From Ophthalmolycus amberensis (Eukaryota > Chordata > Actinopteri > Perciformes > Zoarcidae), in the NCBI GenBank assembly GCA_024529925.1, contig JAFEUB010000798.1, positions 630,001 to 694,000 on the forward strand: a stretch of DNA of 64,000 nucleotides. The letters run 5' to 3'. Shown here in pieces: positions 33,479-61,826 of the stretch. The translations under genes were made by a program, and so were the position numbers. Every line of letters starts with the position of its first letter. Position 1 is the stretch's first letter. A model generated the notes under the pieces. The model searched no databases and was not told the DNA's origin. It saw only the letters and a list, made by a program, of their open reading frames with translations.

Positions 33479-35252
33479 ATGTCAAAATTTCAATGAGTGT
33501 TGTCTCTTCCTGAGCTGAGCATTTATAGGACAGTCTTTGTTTTCACTCTGAAGAATAATGGCACTGATGTGAAATTAATAATCAGATACGGGCAGTCTTT
33601 ATTGGTCTGGAGCTTGTATTTGTTGTTATTTAGAAAAACATGAAGCTTTAAAAAAAAAAAAAAAAAAAGCTCATTTTCATCCACAGTCCTTGTTCCATTC
33701 AAGTGGGCCAGTTCCACGGTCCTGCTATGGACACTAGCTGTGTACCAAACCTATATTACATACTAATCATTGCACACTGTTTTAGCAGTTCCACAGAAAT
33801 ATAAACCTTTACCATTTGATATCAACAGGACATGACACAATAGGAGGGAGGTGAAATGTAGATCAAACTGCAGCTTTGAAAAAACAATTAGACTTCACAT
33901 GGATACATCAAAAATATATTTCCTGGGATTTAATACTTGTGTTCTGTTTCCAAGATTTTTATTTGGAGTTGTTTCACCACCACCTAAAATGTAATAACAC
34001 TGCATGTTTCAGTTTTGAGCAGCTCCCCCTTACGCATTGCATTGTGGGAGAATAGTACCATCAACAGCACTCAAAAATGTAAAGTATTTAGTATACATTC
34101 TGTCTGCTTTGAGTATACTTTGTTAACATCTAGTGTGAATACAGCACATAAAAAAATGGCGTAGAACCCATATCTAGTCTGGATTCAGGACTTTTATCTT
34201 CTTTTGTTTGACTTGTCTTAGCAGGAAATGCAGATTCATTCCACTGACAGCTTATCTTCAGTAAGTACCCCAGTAACTCATTCCAGTCAGCCCACTCGCA
34301 CAATACCAGAGCAATACTGTACACCAGGTAAGTTTAGTGAGATAACCTGCTGTAACATGTGGTAATAACCAAATATACCTGAACATCTGGGGATGTGCGG
34401 GAATGGATGAATGTCGATCAATGGTCCACAATCCCGGTTCAGGGGCGGTTGTATGCAAACAGGTGGTTTATTGTTAATTTAAATCAGCTGGTACTTCAGC
34501 TCACAAGATGACCAGAGAACAATTCAGTTTGGCACTTTCTTCCTAAGGACTAGAACAATGTCTAAGAGTCCTCAAAATTGATAACAAAAACTATGAAACC
34601 AATAAAGACAAACTAGTACTGGGTAAAAAGAAAGTTGAATGCCATAATTTCACTAAAAACTCATCATCTGACTAGGTTTGATTTGGCTGAAACACCAGAG
34701 AAGAGAGAAGATATTCTGAGGTTTCCACGTCCTGCCGTAACTTCCCTGCTGCAGTTTGGGTTCACATCCATAGAATGTGATTGGTAGTAACTAAACCTCA
34801 GAAGCAACAAAGGGATAACATCATGAATCTTTTTTATTACATTTAATGTAAATGGTTAGTGCAAAGTTACTTCAATTTTATTTATCTCACATGTGGTTAA
34901 AGTGTAAAAATAAACCATCTCATAGAAATGTGGTCAGGGCCCTGAGCCTGGCAATATTTACTAACCTTACTTTATCAACTCCAGCCTATCGTTCACAACA
35001 TTGTAAAATAAAACTGAAGTATAACATATACCGTATGATAGAGCAGGTCAGTGTGGGATGTTCATGGTGCATAAAAACTAACTCAGGAAACAATATCCTG
35101 AGCAAACATTGTCTTTCAAGAGGTACTTTAAAACTTCAATATGCCACATATTTAAGGGCAACAGTGTGAGTAGCATAAGCTACCCAAGATGGAGTATCCA
35201 TGTGTGAAGGACATGCAATGAACAAGACCACCAACATTTTAAATTCTTTACA
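33479..35252. other. spacer between psmc3 copy and psmb1
   Basis: There is no coding sequence. A run of about 20 A lies at 33650-33668. The rest is AT-rich unique-looking DNA with no element I recognise. Confidence 0.55.
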
Positions 35253-35258
35253 TTTATT
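35253..35258 (-). terminator. candidate polyadenylation signal for psmb1
   Basis: TTTATT on the plus strand is AATAAA on the minus strand, about 420 bp after the psmb1 stop. Confidence 0.5.
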
Positions 35259-35674
35259 AAGAATGTAAAAAGAACAGCAGAGTATGTATCCTTCCAAAAC
35301 ATAATGAAAAATCCAAATAGAGGAAGAGTATAGGCAGATTGAGTGAAGAGTCATTTGCTTCTTAAGAACAGGAGTGCTGATCTAGAATCAGGTTTCTAGA
35401 CCACAAACACAAGGATGTAATAATAGAAGAAACAGAGCGATGACTGTGGAAAGCAGGAGAAACGTATGGATTTCAATTTATGTAAATTGCGAGTGGATAT
35501 AAAAATTGGAAAATCCGCTTCCCAGAATAAGCCTGATTTAAGAGGCCACTAGAAGCAAATTATGGATCAAAACTCCTATTTTAAGAAACTTGTTGTTAAG
35601 GGGCAAAAACCAACAGGTGAATGTGGAAAGAACAGACCAAAGAGAAAAGCAGAGCAAGGGGAACATTTCCCTCC

Positions 35675-37810
35675 TCAGTCCTTCCTCAGTGGTACAGTCT
35701 GCTCACTGATTCCCTCCTTAGTGATGATGCAGACCCGAAGAGCATCTCCGGTGTAGACGTCTCTCTCTGCGGCCGAGATGAAGACATCTTTGACCAGCTG
35801 AACAGCTTTTTCCTGAGTCAGGGGAATGTGCTGCACACCCTCCATGTTCTTGAAACCAATCTGTAGAAGGACGTGTTGGGAAGAGAGCCAAGACATGAAT
35901 GTACCGTGTCCAAAGAAAGCAAACTCAACTGGCACACTACATTGTCTGCAACAACAGGTCAACACATAGTGTGGTATTTACCTGGTTGTCCAGTAGTGGC
36001 TGTAGCATGGCACTTGCTGATCCTCCGGCCTTGTAGGTGTCTCTCTGGTAGGAGCCCACTGGGTCGAAACTGTACACCGCTCCCTTGCCTATTAGTACGA
36101 GTATTGCACATACAAACAGTCATTACATAAACATAGTCAGAGCTTTATACAATTTCCATCATAGACGCCACAAAAACACACTTACCGGTAGTGTGATACA
36201 ATGAAGCGCAATATACGGAACGAGCTGGTTTTAGCTAGAGCCTAAATATGCAGTTTTTTTAAAAACGTCCAGAGTATATGCATACAAAAGTAATGCCTTT
36301 ACTCATTACTTTTACTCCTCTTAATGTGTGCTGCATTGCTACACCTACCATGCTCATCCAGTCCTCCGATGATGTTGTAGACGTAGTAGGGGAAAAACCT
36401 CCTGCCGTACAGGATGGTAGACAGCATGGCTGCAATGGCGCCGCTGGTCATTGTCTTATTATTTGAGTGTTTGTACATCTGAGAAAAGGACAGGAACATT
36501 GGTTCAGGTGTTAGGTAACAACTGAGTAACCTGTGACATCTTCTGTGGGTCTCGTACGGCAGCAGAACTGAATACAGTGACACTTTAAGAGAGGTAACAA
36601 GGACGGCGTCCTTAGTGTTAATTAACTGTGGAGACAATGGACACAACTAGAGATAGCCTTTTCTTGTTTAAAGACAGCAAGACACATTAGAATATCAGTC
36701 TCATGTCGACTGTCTTGGATACTCACTACAATCAACAGACAAGCAGCAGCAGGACAGTTAGCAGAGTCAGCAGAATAAGATCACTTTGAAAATGAGACAT
36801 TAGGAGAGTGAAACCAAAAAAAACCCTGCTACACCAGCCCACCTGTAGTCTGGCATTAATGATTTTAGTCAGAGTCAAGCAGTCACCGTGGAAGCCGCTG
36901 CAGCCAATGACGGTTGTATCTGTCCTGTGAGGGGAAGCACAAAAATATGTGATTTTAGATCACCGTGTTGTTCACTTGGCCTTGATTCATGTAGCAATAA
37001 CAGATTTTGATGATGCTTTCTTGAGAAGCACTACAGAAGGTTATTGAGCAGCAAGCAGGAACAAACTACACTCCCCATCGAAATAGAGAATTAGAGTGAG
37101 TTGAGCTGCAGTGACTTCAGTGGTTTCGCTCCATATTTACCTGGTAATAGCTTTCAAGGAATGTACAAATAACTATGGAAGTAGTAGGTAGAGGGCTCAG
37201 TTATTGTTAGAAAAGTTGACATGGTGCCTTTATACTCTCGACTTATACTTTTATGACAGTGCACACTTACAGCTTGTAGCATTTTGGTGAGTCTCGGCTG
37301 TGGATTGAGTAGCCTTCACTCAGCCTGGTGTCTGAGGCTACGATGGCGAAGTCCTCACCAGCAACAGCTAGTACGGTTCTGAAAAATACAAAACACACGA
37401 CACAGTTCATTCATCGTATAAACCACACCATCAAAGAGGGAAATGTTCCGTCTGTTTCACCAGACACATGCTAACGGAAGCTAAGCTACTGTTTCGAAAC
37501 TGAAACTGTAGCATCCGTTTCTTTCCTTTTATCTGAAGTGAGGATACTTTATGTTCTGAACAAAGACAGTCTGCTCTGTTCGCGTACGTTGTAACAACTT
37601 AACCTTTGTTTTGTTTTATATCGTCTGCTAAGCCGGCTAGCTAGTTAGCACAGCCTACTAAACGTTAGCTAGCAGGCTAACCAGGCAAAGGTTGAAATAC
37701 CCCACTCACCCTCCGTTGAAGGAGTACGGAGAGAACCGGTGCTCCACCGGACCAGTATAGTGATAATCTCTCATCTTCCCAGGATCTGCCAATGTATGCG
37801 AGGAAAGCAT
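35675..37810 (-). CDS. psmb1: 20S proteasome subunit beta-6 (PSMB1)
   Basis: Six exons on the minus strand: 37710-37810, 37271-37378, 36843-36924, 36349-36478, 35982-36088 and 35675-35860. Junctions are GT..AG and in frame, giving 237 residues (human 241). This is a structural, non-proteolytic subunit of the two inner beta rings. After a short N-terminal extension it shows RFSPYSFNGGT, the beta-fold core EDFAIVASDTRLSEGYSI, SGFHGDCLTLTK, FFPYYVYNIIGGLDE, YSFDPVGSYQRD and the C-terminal FISAAERDVYTGDAL, ending VPLRKD. It is tail-to-tail with another proteasome gene (the psmc3 copy). In human it is the direct neighbour of TBP. Confidence 0.96.
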
Positions 37811-39460
37811 TTTTGTTGCAGGAAGCCAACGATGTTCAAGATTGAGTCTAGTAAAGTCGCTGTATCACTGCAATATGGCCTTCTCTTCTTCTACTGTCAT
37901 CACACCCGCGTGTTCACATGTGATCTGAGCGAGAGCGCCCCCACAGTCTGTGTGGTGTACAGCAGGACCTGAGACCAGATCTGATCTAGAGCAGATTTTT
38001 GTTTTTTGATGTCTCATATTCACTCTTTATAAATAGGTAATTTTGTGTCCGTTATAAAAATTGAATAGATATTTGAATATGCACCAATTTTGCACCATCA
38101 GCAAAATCTAGATTTGCAGTTTGCTGGACTGGATGCGTGAAGATCAAAAATACCTGTAGGACATGTGATAACAACTTGTCTGTAATATAAATTCAATTAC
38201 ATGCACAATACCCCAATAACAATAAAACATCATTAGGTGTCAGAAAACATTTTTATAATTGTAATCATTAAAATTTTCAAGGACCATTAAAAGGTATTGA
38301 AGGTTTGTCAAATGAATAAAATGTGAGAATGTAAAATGTAAAAATATAAATGACTTTAAATATCAAAGTAATTTATATTCCGTTTCACTAAAGATTGTTT
38401 TGATCTTTGGCATCAAAACTGGGATTCAATTTAACATGGTACACAATATATTTGGGATGACCAGGAGTGTTTTAGTAGCTTTTATTTAAAAAACAACAAA
38501 AAAACACACAATTCAGTGACTATGACATCATTACCAACAAATATGTCTTAAACAAACTGCTTACTGAAAGACAATTCAAAAAAATAAAAAAAAGTTATCT
38601 GATCATAGCTGATGGATGTTGAATTTCAATGTAATTACTGTGAGTAGTTACATTTTTGTATAATAATTAATATTCGAGGGTTGACAACAAAATCTATACA
38701 TGTTAAGTGAGACATAACCTTTCAGTAACAAAGACTGACAAATAAATACCTGCTGCAGCCATGAGGTCGACCACAGCCAGCGTCCATTACATTTCATCAC
38801 ACAGAATCACAAGCACCGCGTCATCATTTAAGATAGTTTAAATAAGATTACTCTTTACTGGTGTGCCTCATTAAATACATGTTCATTTAAAGTACCAAAA
38901 ATACAAAACCATACAAAAATGTTGTCTTGAAAGTAACTCAGTGAGCTCTTGTTTCAGTAGTACCGGATGAAAAGCACCATTTGTTTAACTGAAACTAATT
39001 TCCCACAGCAGAAATGTTGAGAGACAGAAACTACGAGATGAATCAGATTAATAAAGTAGGAATGTACTGATGCCGTTAGTGGTTAGCAGATCACAGGATT
39101 TGATGCAGCACTTTTGGATGGATTTGACTTAAAGTTTGTCTCTTAACATTGTTTCTGAATGATGTCAATGTCTACCATTACAAAACAAGAGTTGCTATGC
39201 TACGGTTAATGCCTAATCTGGATTATGTTGAGTACATTTGAGGTATCGCAAACATTATTCAAAGTTTGATTTGGAGATGGCAAGTCAATTCTGTGTTTAA
39301 CTGATTGTGATTCAAATTATAGGCCTTACTGATATCATCGAAGATCTCAGAGAAAAGATCAATACCTGTGTATTTACAGACCTGTCAATCAATAAAGACC
39401 AACAGCAGGTTAAGATGTTGCGTTTGCATTGTTGGTATTTGGTAGGAGGGATACACTTTG
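37811..39460. other. psmb1 upstream region and phf10 3' flank
   Basis: Immediately upstream of psmb1 is its 5' UTR/promoter, with no TATA box that I can see. The remainder is AT-rich with no coding exons. A minus-strand AATAAA near 38478 is an alternative distal phf10 polyadenylation signal. Confidence 0.5.
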
Positions 39461-39466
39461 TTTATT
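39461..39466 (-). terminator. candidate proximal polyadenylation signal for phf10
   Basis: TTTATT on the plus strand (AATAAA on the minus strand), about 115 bp after the phf10 stop. It would give a short 3' UTR. Confidence 0.4.
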
Positions 39467-39579
39467 TTTGAGTCACAGTGATCTGATGTCATTTAAAATG
39501 GCTTCTGCAAATGAACAAATGCCAGAATGTGCATGTGTGTAGAGTTTGGTCACGGTATTGTGGTCAATGACGCTGTCGA

Positions 39580-51632
<12,053 letters not shown>

Positions 51633-52132
51633 ATTTCTCTAAATAAAGCCTGCAGCTAGGCTAGCCCACTAGCCACTTCTTCTTCTTCTTCTTCTTCTTC
51701 TTGAGAGGTGTTGTGGTCGTTGGCAAACGTACATAACCGCCGCCTTCTGGGCTGGAGTGTAGGTTGTGCTTGTAATAGTTTTGGTGTCTCAATTCTACAC
51801 ACAATAATTACATACTTTGTTGATTTGAATATTATTTTAAGGATATGATTATTACAAACGAAATGTAATGGCATTGAAAGGCGTTTGTGTAAGAAGCCTC
51901 AAACACCACCACCCGGAGGCAGTCTTCAATCATTACCATGCTCGGCTTGGCTTTTATTTTGAAAAAAAAGAAAAGAGACTCAAACCACGTACGGGAAGTC
52001 GGAGGGAATAATCAGCTGGAATCCGCGGAAATCATCAACAGGACTATTTGCCTTAATTTAGCGAGCTATCCATCTTGTCAACTATCTATTTTTAATTTAC
52101 TTTCCTATTGCTGTCCAAACGCCACACTGGCG
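51633..52132. promoter_or_regulatory. bidirectional promoter region phf10 (-) / rab4a (+)
   Basis: The start codons are 501 bp apart and diverge. The stretch holds both 5' UTRs and no TATA box that I can see. A (TTC)n tract (about 51676-51702) lies on the phf10 side. Confidence 0.6.
51676..51702. repeat. (TTC)n tract in phf10 5' UTR/promoter
   Basis: Nine TTC units, 44 bp upstream of the phf10 start codon in its own direction. A purine-pyrimidine triplet repeat of this type can form triplex DNA. Confidence 0.9.
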
Positions 52133-55210
<3,078 letters not shown>

Positions 55211-58058
55211 TGGACGCACACAGACAAGGTGAAAGGGCCGGTGTGTTTGGACTGTGTGTGCCTTACGTAGGATGATGATGTTCATTCTGTTTCATGCCAC
55301 AGAATAAGGTCTTAACATACTGCTCATTGCTCTCAGACATTCTTTGTCTGCTGTCACTCATCTTCAGATTTACATTTTTAGTTTAGTCAAAAACATATTT
55401 ATTTTACTGCTTCTTTAAAGTTGGTCCAAACTTCAATTAATGTGAGAGGAGGCATCTTTGAGATGCCCTCATTAAAGTCATTCTGGAAGATTTACATGCC
55501 AGTAATCATTCACGAGTCACTTAAAGGATGAGGCTAAAGATATTTTTTATTTTGTTTTTGTCAACTTAGCCCACGAATAGACCACTACAATACTTACAGT
55601 GCATTTATCTTCCCCAGCTTGTCTGGCTCTAAGCCCCAGGTCCATGTGTTGCTATTTAAGACTTGAATCTTCATGAATTTAAAAAGAGTTCTTTATTTAA
55701 GTAAAAGTAAAATGCTAAATACTTTCCTAAAAAGTTGGGCACTGTACTTTTTAGGAAACAATACTCGGAAAATAGTGAATACGGTATTTTAGGGGGAGTA
55801 TTTCCAGCCGCTACAGCAAACTACAGTGCCCATGTCCACCATTGTGAAGACTTTTGTCAGGCAGTGCAATGCTCACTGACGTGCTTTCATTGTTGTTGGA
55901 CAACAATGTAAGTACAGAGAGTAATAAGCTACGTCAGCAGACTTACTCTTTTAATGAAGTTGACTTCATTCACATGATATTGGGTCAGCAGGCCTTTTGC
56001 TTGCAAACAGGAAGTAGGTCGTACCTCTGCAATTCTTCCCCCAATAATGAGTTAATAATGAGTTAATAAGAGTTGCTCATTGGGTCCATAAGTCTTTGTT
56101 CCTTCCCCCAACATGTGGTTAAGTTCTACGTCTCTCTTTGTGTGATCAGTGTGTTTCTGACGGGCTTGTGAAAACCAGGAGAAGAACGGCCACGGGGGAC
56201 CCAGGGTTCACCTCGCTATGCTGGTGACTCCTCTCCGACCTTTCACCTTTCACACCAGTCTTCAGAGCCTTCAGAACTTTTGTTGTCATGGCTGCCCCGC
56301 CCACCCCCCCTCAGAACTCTGAGCATCTCTCCAAGGTAACCAGAGACAGCCCACCCTTCAACATTCTGCTCCACTATTGGACCAGACCTTTCCTAGCCCT
56401 CCAATCAGGATGTGTATTGCTGACATGTACGTAACTTCTCTCTCTCTCTCTCTCTCTCTCGCTCTCGCTCTCTCTCTCGCTCTCCCCCACCTTTCTACTT
56501 ATCTGCCCTCACACCTGCTAACCCCACATCTTAGTTTTCTCCCTTATCACTATTCCCATTTACTTTCTATCTCGAATACTGTAAAGACCAGTGTGTAGGG
56601 TTTAGGAGGATCTATAGGCTGAAAAAAATAATACAAGTCATCTTTATGTTTTCATCATTTTGTTGCAATCTGCAACCTCAAAGCTAGATCCCACTGGATC
56701 CTACACACTGGTCCTTTTTAAAAGAAAAGTTTACATTTTTAGAAATGTCTTTCCTTTTGCGTTCAAGAAAGAAGAAGTAACGTGTTAATTAGACCGCGTT
56801 TAAGGCGTTATTAGGTGGATTTTGGAATTTTAGATCTAGCTAGGCTAGGCTAACCAAGTTTGCCTCCTGGTCTCAGGTTAATACTTGATACATTCTATCA
56901 ATTTTCTCACATAATTCTTAGCATGACATTTTTTTTTGTAAACCTACATGCATATCCAAAACCCTCCCCTACTATGGAACTTCTCTTTGCTACACAACGG
57001 CTCCGATTGCCTGTTAACTTCCTGTTTTAAACACACCACAATACATTTTGCACTCCCTGCATCCCGTCTAACACACTCTCCCAGTAAAGTATCTCTCTGA
57101 ATCTCCTCCGTTGCCCTACAGCATCTTGTACACTGTACAGTGTTTCTGTATATAGACTGACGCATGTTTTCTCAAACAGAAGATCAGAGTATTTCATTAT
57201 GAAGAGGTATTATATGTATATTAAAGTAGATATCATATCCAGCATCTGTTTTATGCTCCAGTGTATTAACAACATGTTAAGCCACAATACACTGGCAACA
57301 TGTAAGCAGTATAGATGGGCAGTACTGTTTGTGACTGGGACAAGCTGATGTGGATTACATTATGGACTTACATGTTTACGTGGGAAAATGCTGTTTTATC
57401 ATTGTCAAGATTATAGATTGCAAAAAAGAAATATAGAAATATTATGATCAATGGAGTGTGAAAGTCACATGTCATCTTTTAATTTACAGTGGCGTGCTCA
57501 GCATTTACCATTCAGTTAAATGAAACACACTCCTTTTATCCAAAATAATCCAATAATGACTGATCCCTCTCATTTATAAGTGACGCCAGTTTACATGAGT
57601 GCCTCACTGACTGCTGCCAGCTGTGGGGTAACACTGAATGCATTTCAAGTTTTAGCAACGGTATGAAACTATCTGATGTGTGTTTTGATTTTTATTTGTC
57701 TCCAAAGATATGTGATGCTCAGTTCAGCCACATGAAGCTCTCGACACAAAACAATTCAACTGGGGAATTTCTTTGAAGGTTTAGGTGTGTTTTGCGTAGG
57801 TGTATTCAAGCATCACAACAACACATTTATGTTTTTATTATTTATAACATTTTAGACCCTTGACAATTATGCATTATGTTTAAATCAAGCACACTTCAAA
57901 CTGTAGAAATATTTCAAATTAGAATTCATCTTCTGGTGGCTTTGGCTGCTCCACGTCAGGTCGCCGTCTCGTGTTTATGTCATCAAGTCCCTTTGTCTAT
58001 TTATGTCTGTTTTTCTCTTGTCATTATGAATATCATGGATTTTTTATTTATTGTGCAT
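55211..58058 (+). other. likely rab4a 3' UTR
   Basis: This is 2.85 kb without coding sequence between the rab4a stop and a plus-strand AATAAA. It holds a MITE (56586-56713) and a CT tract (about 56437-56485). Extent is inferred from the signal position. Confidence 0.4.
56586..56713. mobile_element. 128-bp MITE with 14-bp terminal inverted repeats
   Basis: Starts GACCAGTGTGTAGG and ends CCTACACACTGGTC, perfect 14-bp inverted ends. The interior includes GCAATCTGCAACCTC and AGCTAGATCCCACTGGATCC. The whole resembles a short non-autonomous DNA element I recall as abundant in percomorph genomes. No coding capacity. Target duplication is not obvious. Confidence 0.8.
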
Positions 58059-58064
58059 AATAAA
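58059..58064 (+). terminator. candidate polyadenylation signal for rab4a
   Basis: AATAAA about 2.85 kb after the rab4a stop. It lies only about 180 bp from the opposite-strand signal of ccsap. Confidence 0.45.
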
Positions 58065-58244
58065 AGCATATGTTTTTAAAATAAAAACTACGACAAATAT
58101 AGCACTGTCTTTGAAAAGCAGCTTTTGTTGGTTTAATCCATGTTTTTGTTGATGGTTTTTCTTTGAAGAGATTTGATTTCTTAAAGTTTTCTGAATAATA
58201 TGTGTACCGTAGTTTGGTGGAGATGAACAGATGCAAAAAAGTGA

Positions 58245-58250
58245 TTTATT
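58245..58250 (-). terminator. candidate polyadenylation signal for ccsap
   Basis: TTTATT on the plus strand is AATAAA on the minus strand, about 1.86 kb after the ccsap stop. The stretch 58251-60108 has no coding sequence and fits a 3' UTR. Confidence 0.45.
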
Positions 58251-60108
58251 AAAAAGCTTTGCACCACACCATTTAACTTATTTTCCTCCAAATAAAATAT
58301 GTACACAAGTCAGTTTAAAGCCTACGATTTAAACATAGAAATACAGTATTCTGTAATTGTTACGCCCCTTATGTCATCAATTACATATGTGAGGAACAGC
58401 AGAAGCTTTTCCACTGAAACCAGACTCGACACTGTGGAGTTTGTCAAGAAGTGAAATGGAAGTACTCCTGGTGCCTTATTGGTCATAAACTCTATTTCTT
58501 ATCCACTTTGCCTGATTCAATTTACTGAGTAGGATGATCATATGTGATGACTGCTATAAATTATCAAAAATGTCCCTTTTTATCAATAATATCAATACAT
58601 ACAGTTGTGCAAAGGAGAAAAAGTCTTTTCTCCAGTTTTTATGGAATGACTACTGACACAAGGACACAGAGGGATCTGATTCTCATAAAAACACCAGATC
58701 TATTACACAAAGGATTAAAAGTCCATTTCTGTTTTCTTATCTACCGGTAAGTACAAATAACATTTTCTGATTTTACACACATACAAACAAATACAGAGAT
58801 TCAAATGATGAACAAATTACACAAAAAGCCAAATAGGTAGCAAGGAATTCTGTATCTACATTAATATCTACACATTATTTCAGAAAGGTGACTAATTATC
58901 AAAGTGCTGTGGTGCTCCTGCTTTAGAGCGTAAACTGCTTTAAGAAACAGTAAATCAGCAATATGTGTTCATGTACTTCTGACGGTCATCTAGGCGTCAG
59001 CTTAATGTCTGCTGTTGTTTTGGTTCCACTTTTGGTTCTCAAGCATATTCAGAAACAGTCATGATAAAGATATTTGGCCTCAACAATTGATTGTTAAGCT
59101 TAGTAGGAACCTGAATTAGCTGTATGACATTTTTAAAATACATTTTCTTTGTTATAGAAAGAGTCCCATGACGAGTCAATGTATAACAGAAACTCTGCAG
59201 TATCCACAGAAACACAATGTTCAGTCGGCTTAGAAAGTCAAACATGTATGTTCACACTGCTATACACTGTATGCACATTAACACAACTAAACAACAAACA
59301 TGCAAAAAGCTCGTGAGAAAATGTGCCACATCACACAACTGTGATTTTACACAGAGTTTGAGTTTGACGGAGTGTGATTCACTTTTTATCTAAAGATTGA
59401 TCCATGAACTGTTACAAAACCCATTAAATCTACAAGACCTAGGTCACAGCGATGAGTGATCTGAAAATCAAAAGCTGTGAAAGTCTTTTCCAGACATATT
59501 TCTGAAAGTGTGTTTGGTTTTGTCTCCATGTGTTTGTCTATAAATTAGATCTCAGAAGTGTTTTTAAGAACATGGCTGAATCTATCCAGACACGCTGCCA
59601 TGTGCCTTCACCACTCCTGTGTTAGTCCACTGTGGTTTGATATCCCTGTATCAAAGACATGGACACGTCTTGTATAGCCTCTGTTTAAAACAAAGAATGG
59701 CTGTAAAAGGCATTTTAGACTCTTCATTCTAATCAAAATATCTGCATTCAGTAGACGAATCCACAAAGTATACTTACACTTCCAAATCATCTCTTACTCG
59801 AGTCTCTTATACCCTGTAAAATGGTTCTTGTTGTACATACATATTCAAATTGATTCACGTAAAAACACGATAGTACACATCTGGAGGAATAAGCCACACA
59901 GTGAATTCAAAGGTTTTGTCAGTTTACATCCTGAATGCGGGTGTAATACACATTTTGGAGCCTTTGTATGAATCAGTCGACCCCATGCTCTATTCTACAG
60001 CTATGGATATTTAAACTTCAAGGGTAGTAGGCAATAATGGCTTTAACTTTGTATTTTTGTCTGGACTCACCCTGATGTAAGTATTTTGAGTGTTTGTATG
60101 TAAGTGTC

Positions 60109-61826
60109 CTATCGTGAGCGAGCAGAGAAGCAGCGCATGTACTCGGTGAGCCAGGGGTTGAATTCTGGTTGAACCAACTTTCTGGCCTTGTCCAGATCGG
60201 CAGACTTGGTTCTCCGCCGCTCAGTCTTCTGGGTCTGCATCTGACGCTCCACCTCCCGCCGGATCTTAGCACGAAGAGCCGACTGGTGGATCTACCGGGA
60301 GAATAAACGTCATGATAAACTTGTGCTCAGCCACAACACAGCGTGTCACGGGTAGATCCCCAGAAATAACTATTACCTCAGTAGTAGAAGCTGCAGCGCC
60401 AACATTGTGTGTCTTCCTGCTTGCCGTGTCGGCATCCTTCTCTCCTGAACCGTACAGAGCAAAAGGATGTCTGCCGTCCTTACTGTCGTCCCTGGGCGGC
60501 CGTGTTGGTGCAGGCCTGACCCGCTGGGAGCGCCATGTTTGCTTTGAGGATTTGGAGGGTTTACTCTTCTGTGGTCTGGCTCCTCCAGTGTCTCTCTCTA
60601 CAAATAGAAAATACAAACAGGTTAAAGCAGCACAGAAATACACGATAAAACTGGTACATTCAAATGTATATGCAGTAAATTCCTTGGAGAAAAATGATCT
60701 GCAAGAAACTAAGCAATGCAGAGGTACAATATCTCTGTCAAGATTTATGAATGAATAGTGAGGCTGTCCTGGATCACTCTGCTTCCCCAATTTGATATAT
60801 TGTACGTTACTTGTTTAACAATGTGATGTTATTATTATTAATAGCAAAATTGTGCAAATCTTTATATAATAAGGGAGCATTGGGTGAAACTTCCATGACC
60901 TCTCATATGTTTGTAGTAAATCTTATGAATGTAGTTTTGTTTATTTGTATCAGCTGTGACGGCCGTGCTGCTCCAGTAGGTGTCCCTGTTGGTGTGTTTT
61001 TCCTGCTTGTCTGTTGCAGGTGCTGAATGGAGGGTGTCTATATTTGACATGTCATTTTGAGTTTTGCAGTTTTTTTTAAATAGTTGTGTCCACAAAAAAC
61101 GTATAAATCATTGATGAAATGTGAACCATGTATTAGGACCTACCCAGTCTAAATCACTGTAAAGCTATAATGTGTAGAATAATGAGTAGCTTCAAATTAA
61201 GATTTTAGTCATTTTGCTGTACAATGTTTTTGCTTTTCATCCCCACGTGGGGGAAGTCGGCCTCTCTGCCATCACCCTACTACTCATCACATCTATGTTT
61301 TCTTCTTTACCTCCGTCTTGACTGTGAGTGTGCTCCTCTCTCTCCTCCTCTGGTACTTCTGTGTCTCTGGCACCTTTAAGCTGAGAGCCTGAGAGGAGTG
61401 AATGTCATATGTTACAGAGTAGCTTGTGAACATCCCAATATGTTGTACAGTCCTTAAATCACATGTACCATGGACTGCAGACCCATTCTCCTCCTTTGGA
61501 AGGGGAAGCCTGGGTACGGCTCTGGCTCTGCTCAGCTGCTCCTGCTGTCTGTCCATCCTCGCCCCCTCACACTCCTCCAGCTCCACCTCCGTCCTGTCTC
61601 TGCTGGTCTCGGGCCCTACCTGGTTCTTACTGGGAGTGGGGGGACTTCTTCCTCCGGAGTCTGAATCACTGTCGGAGCCACTCCAGAACCAGGGGTTGTG
61701 TGTGTGCTCCAGCAGCCTGCGGGTCAGCCTGTACTTCAGCATCTCCTCGTAACACTTACTGTAGGTCTCCCATTTGGGGTCTTTGAATTTCTTCATGTAC
61801 TCCGAGCGGATCCTCTTGGTCACCAT
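60109..61826 (-). CDS. ccsap: centriole, cilia and spindle-associated protein
   Basis: Four coding exons on the minus strand: 61469-61826, 61311-61373, 60377-60597 and 60109-60291. Frame is kept, giving 274 residues (human 270). CCSAP binds polyglutamylated microtubules at centrioles, ciliary axonemes and the mitotic spindle. The N-terminal signature SEYMKKFKDPKWETYSKCYE and RRLLEHTHNPWFW is followed by an acidic, Ser/Pro-rich variable region. The conserved block HPFALYGSGEKDADTASRKTH comes next. Last are a basic coiled-coil stretch (SALRAKIRREVERQMQ) and NPWLTEYMRCFSARSR. The start is the ATG at 61826, six bases inside the exon; the codon at 61856 is TTG. The 63-bp second exon has a weak acceptor and is a multiple of three, so it may be an optional cassette. 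The intron upstream holds a CA tract; a 5' non-coding exon probably lies near 63000. Confidence 0.93.

Noticed and set aside
33650..33668. A20 run as the retroposition poly(A) tail of the psmc3 copy
   Set aside because: It lies about 170 bp beyond the AATAAA signals and I see no matching target duplication, so it cannot be tied to the insertion.
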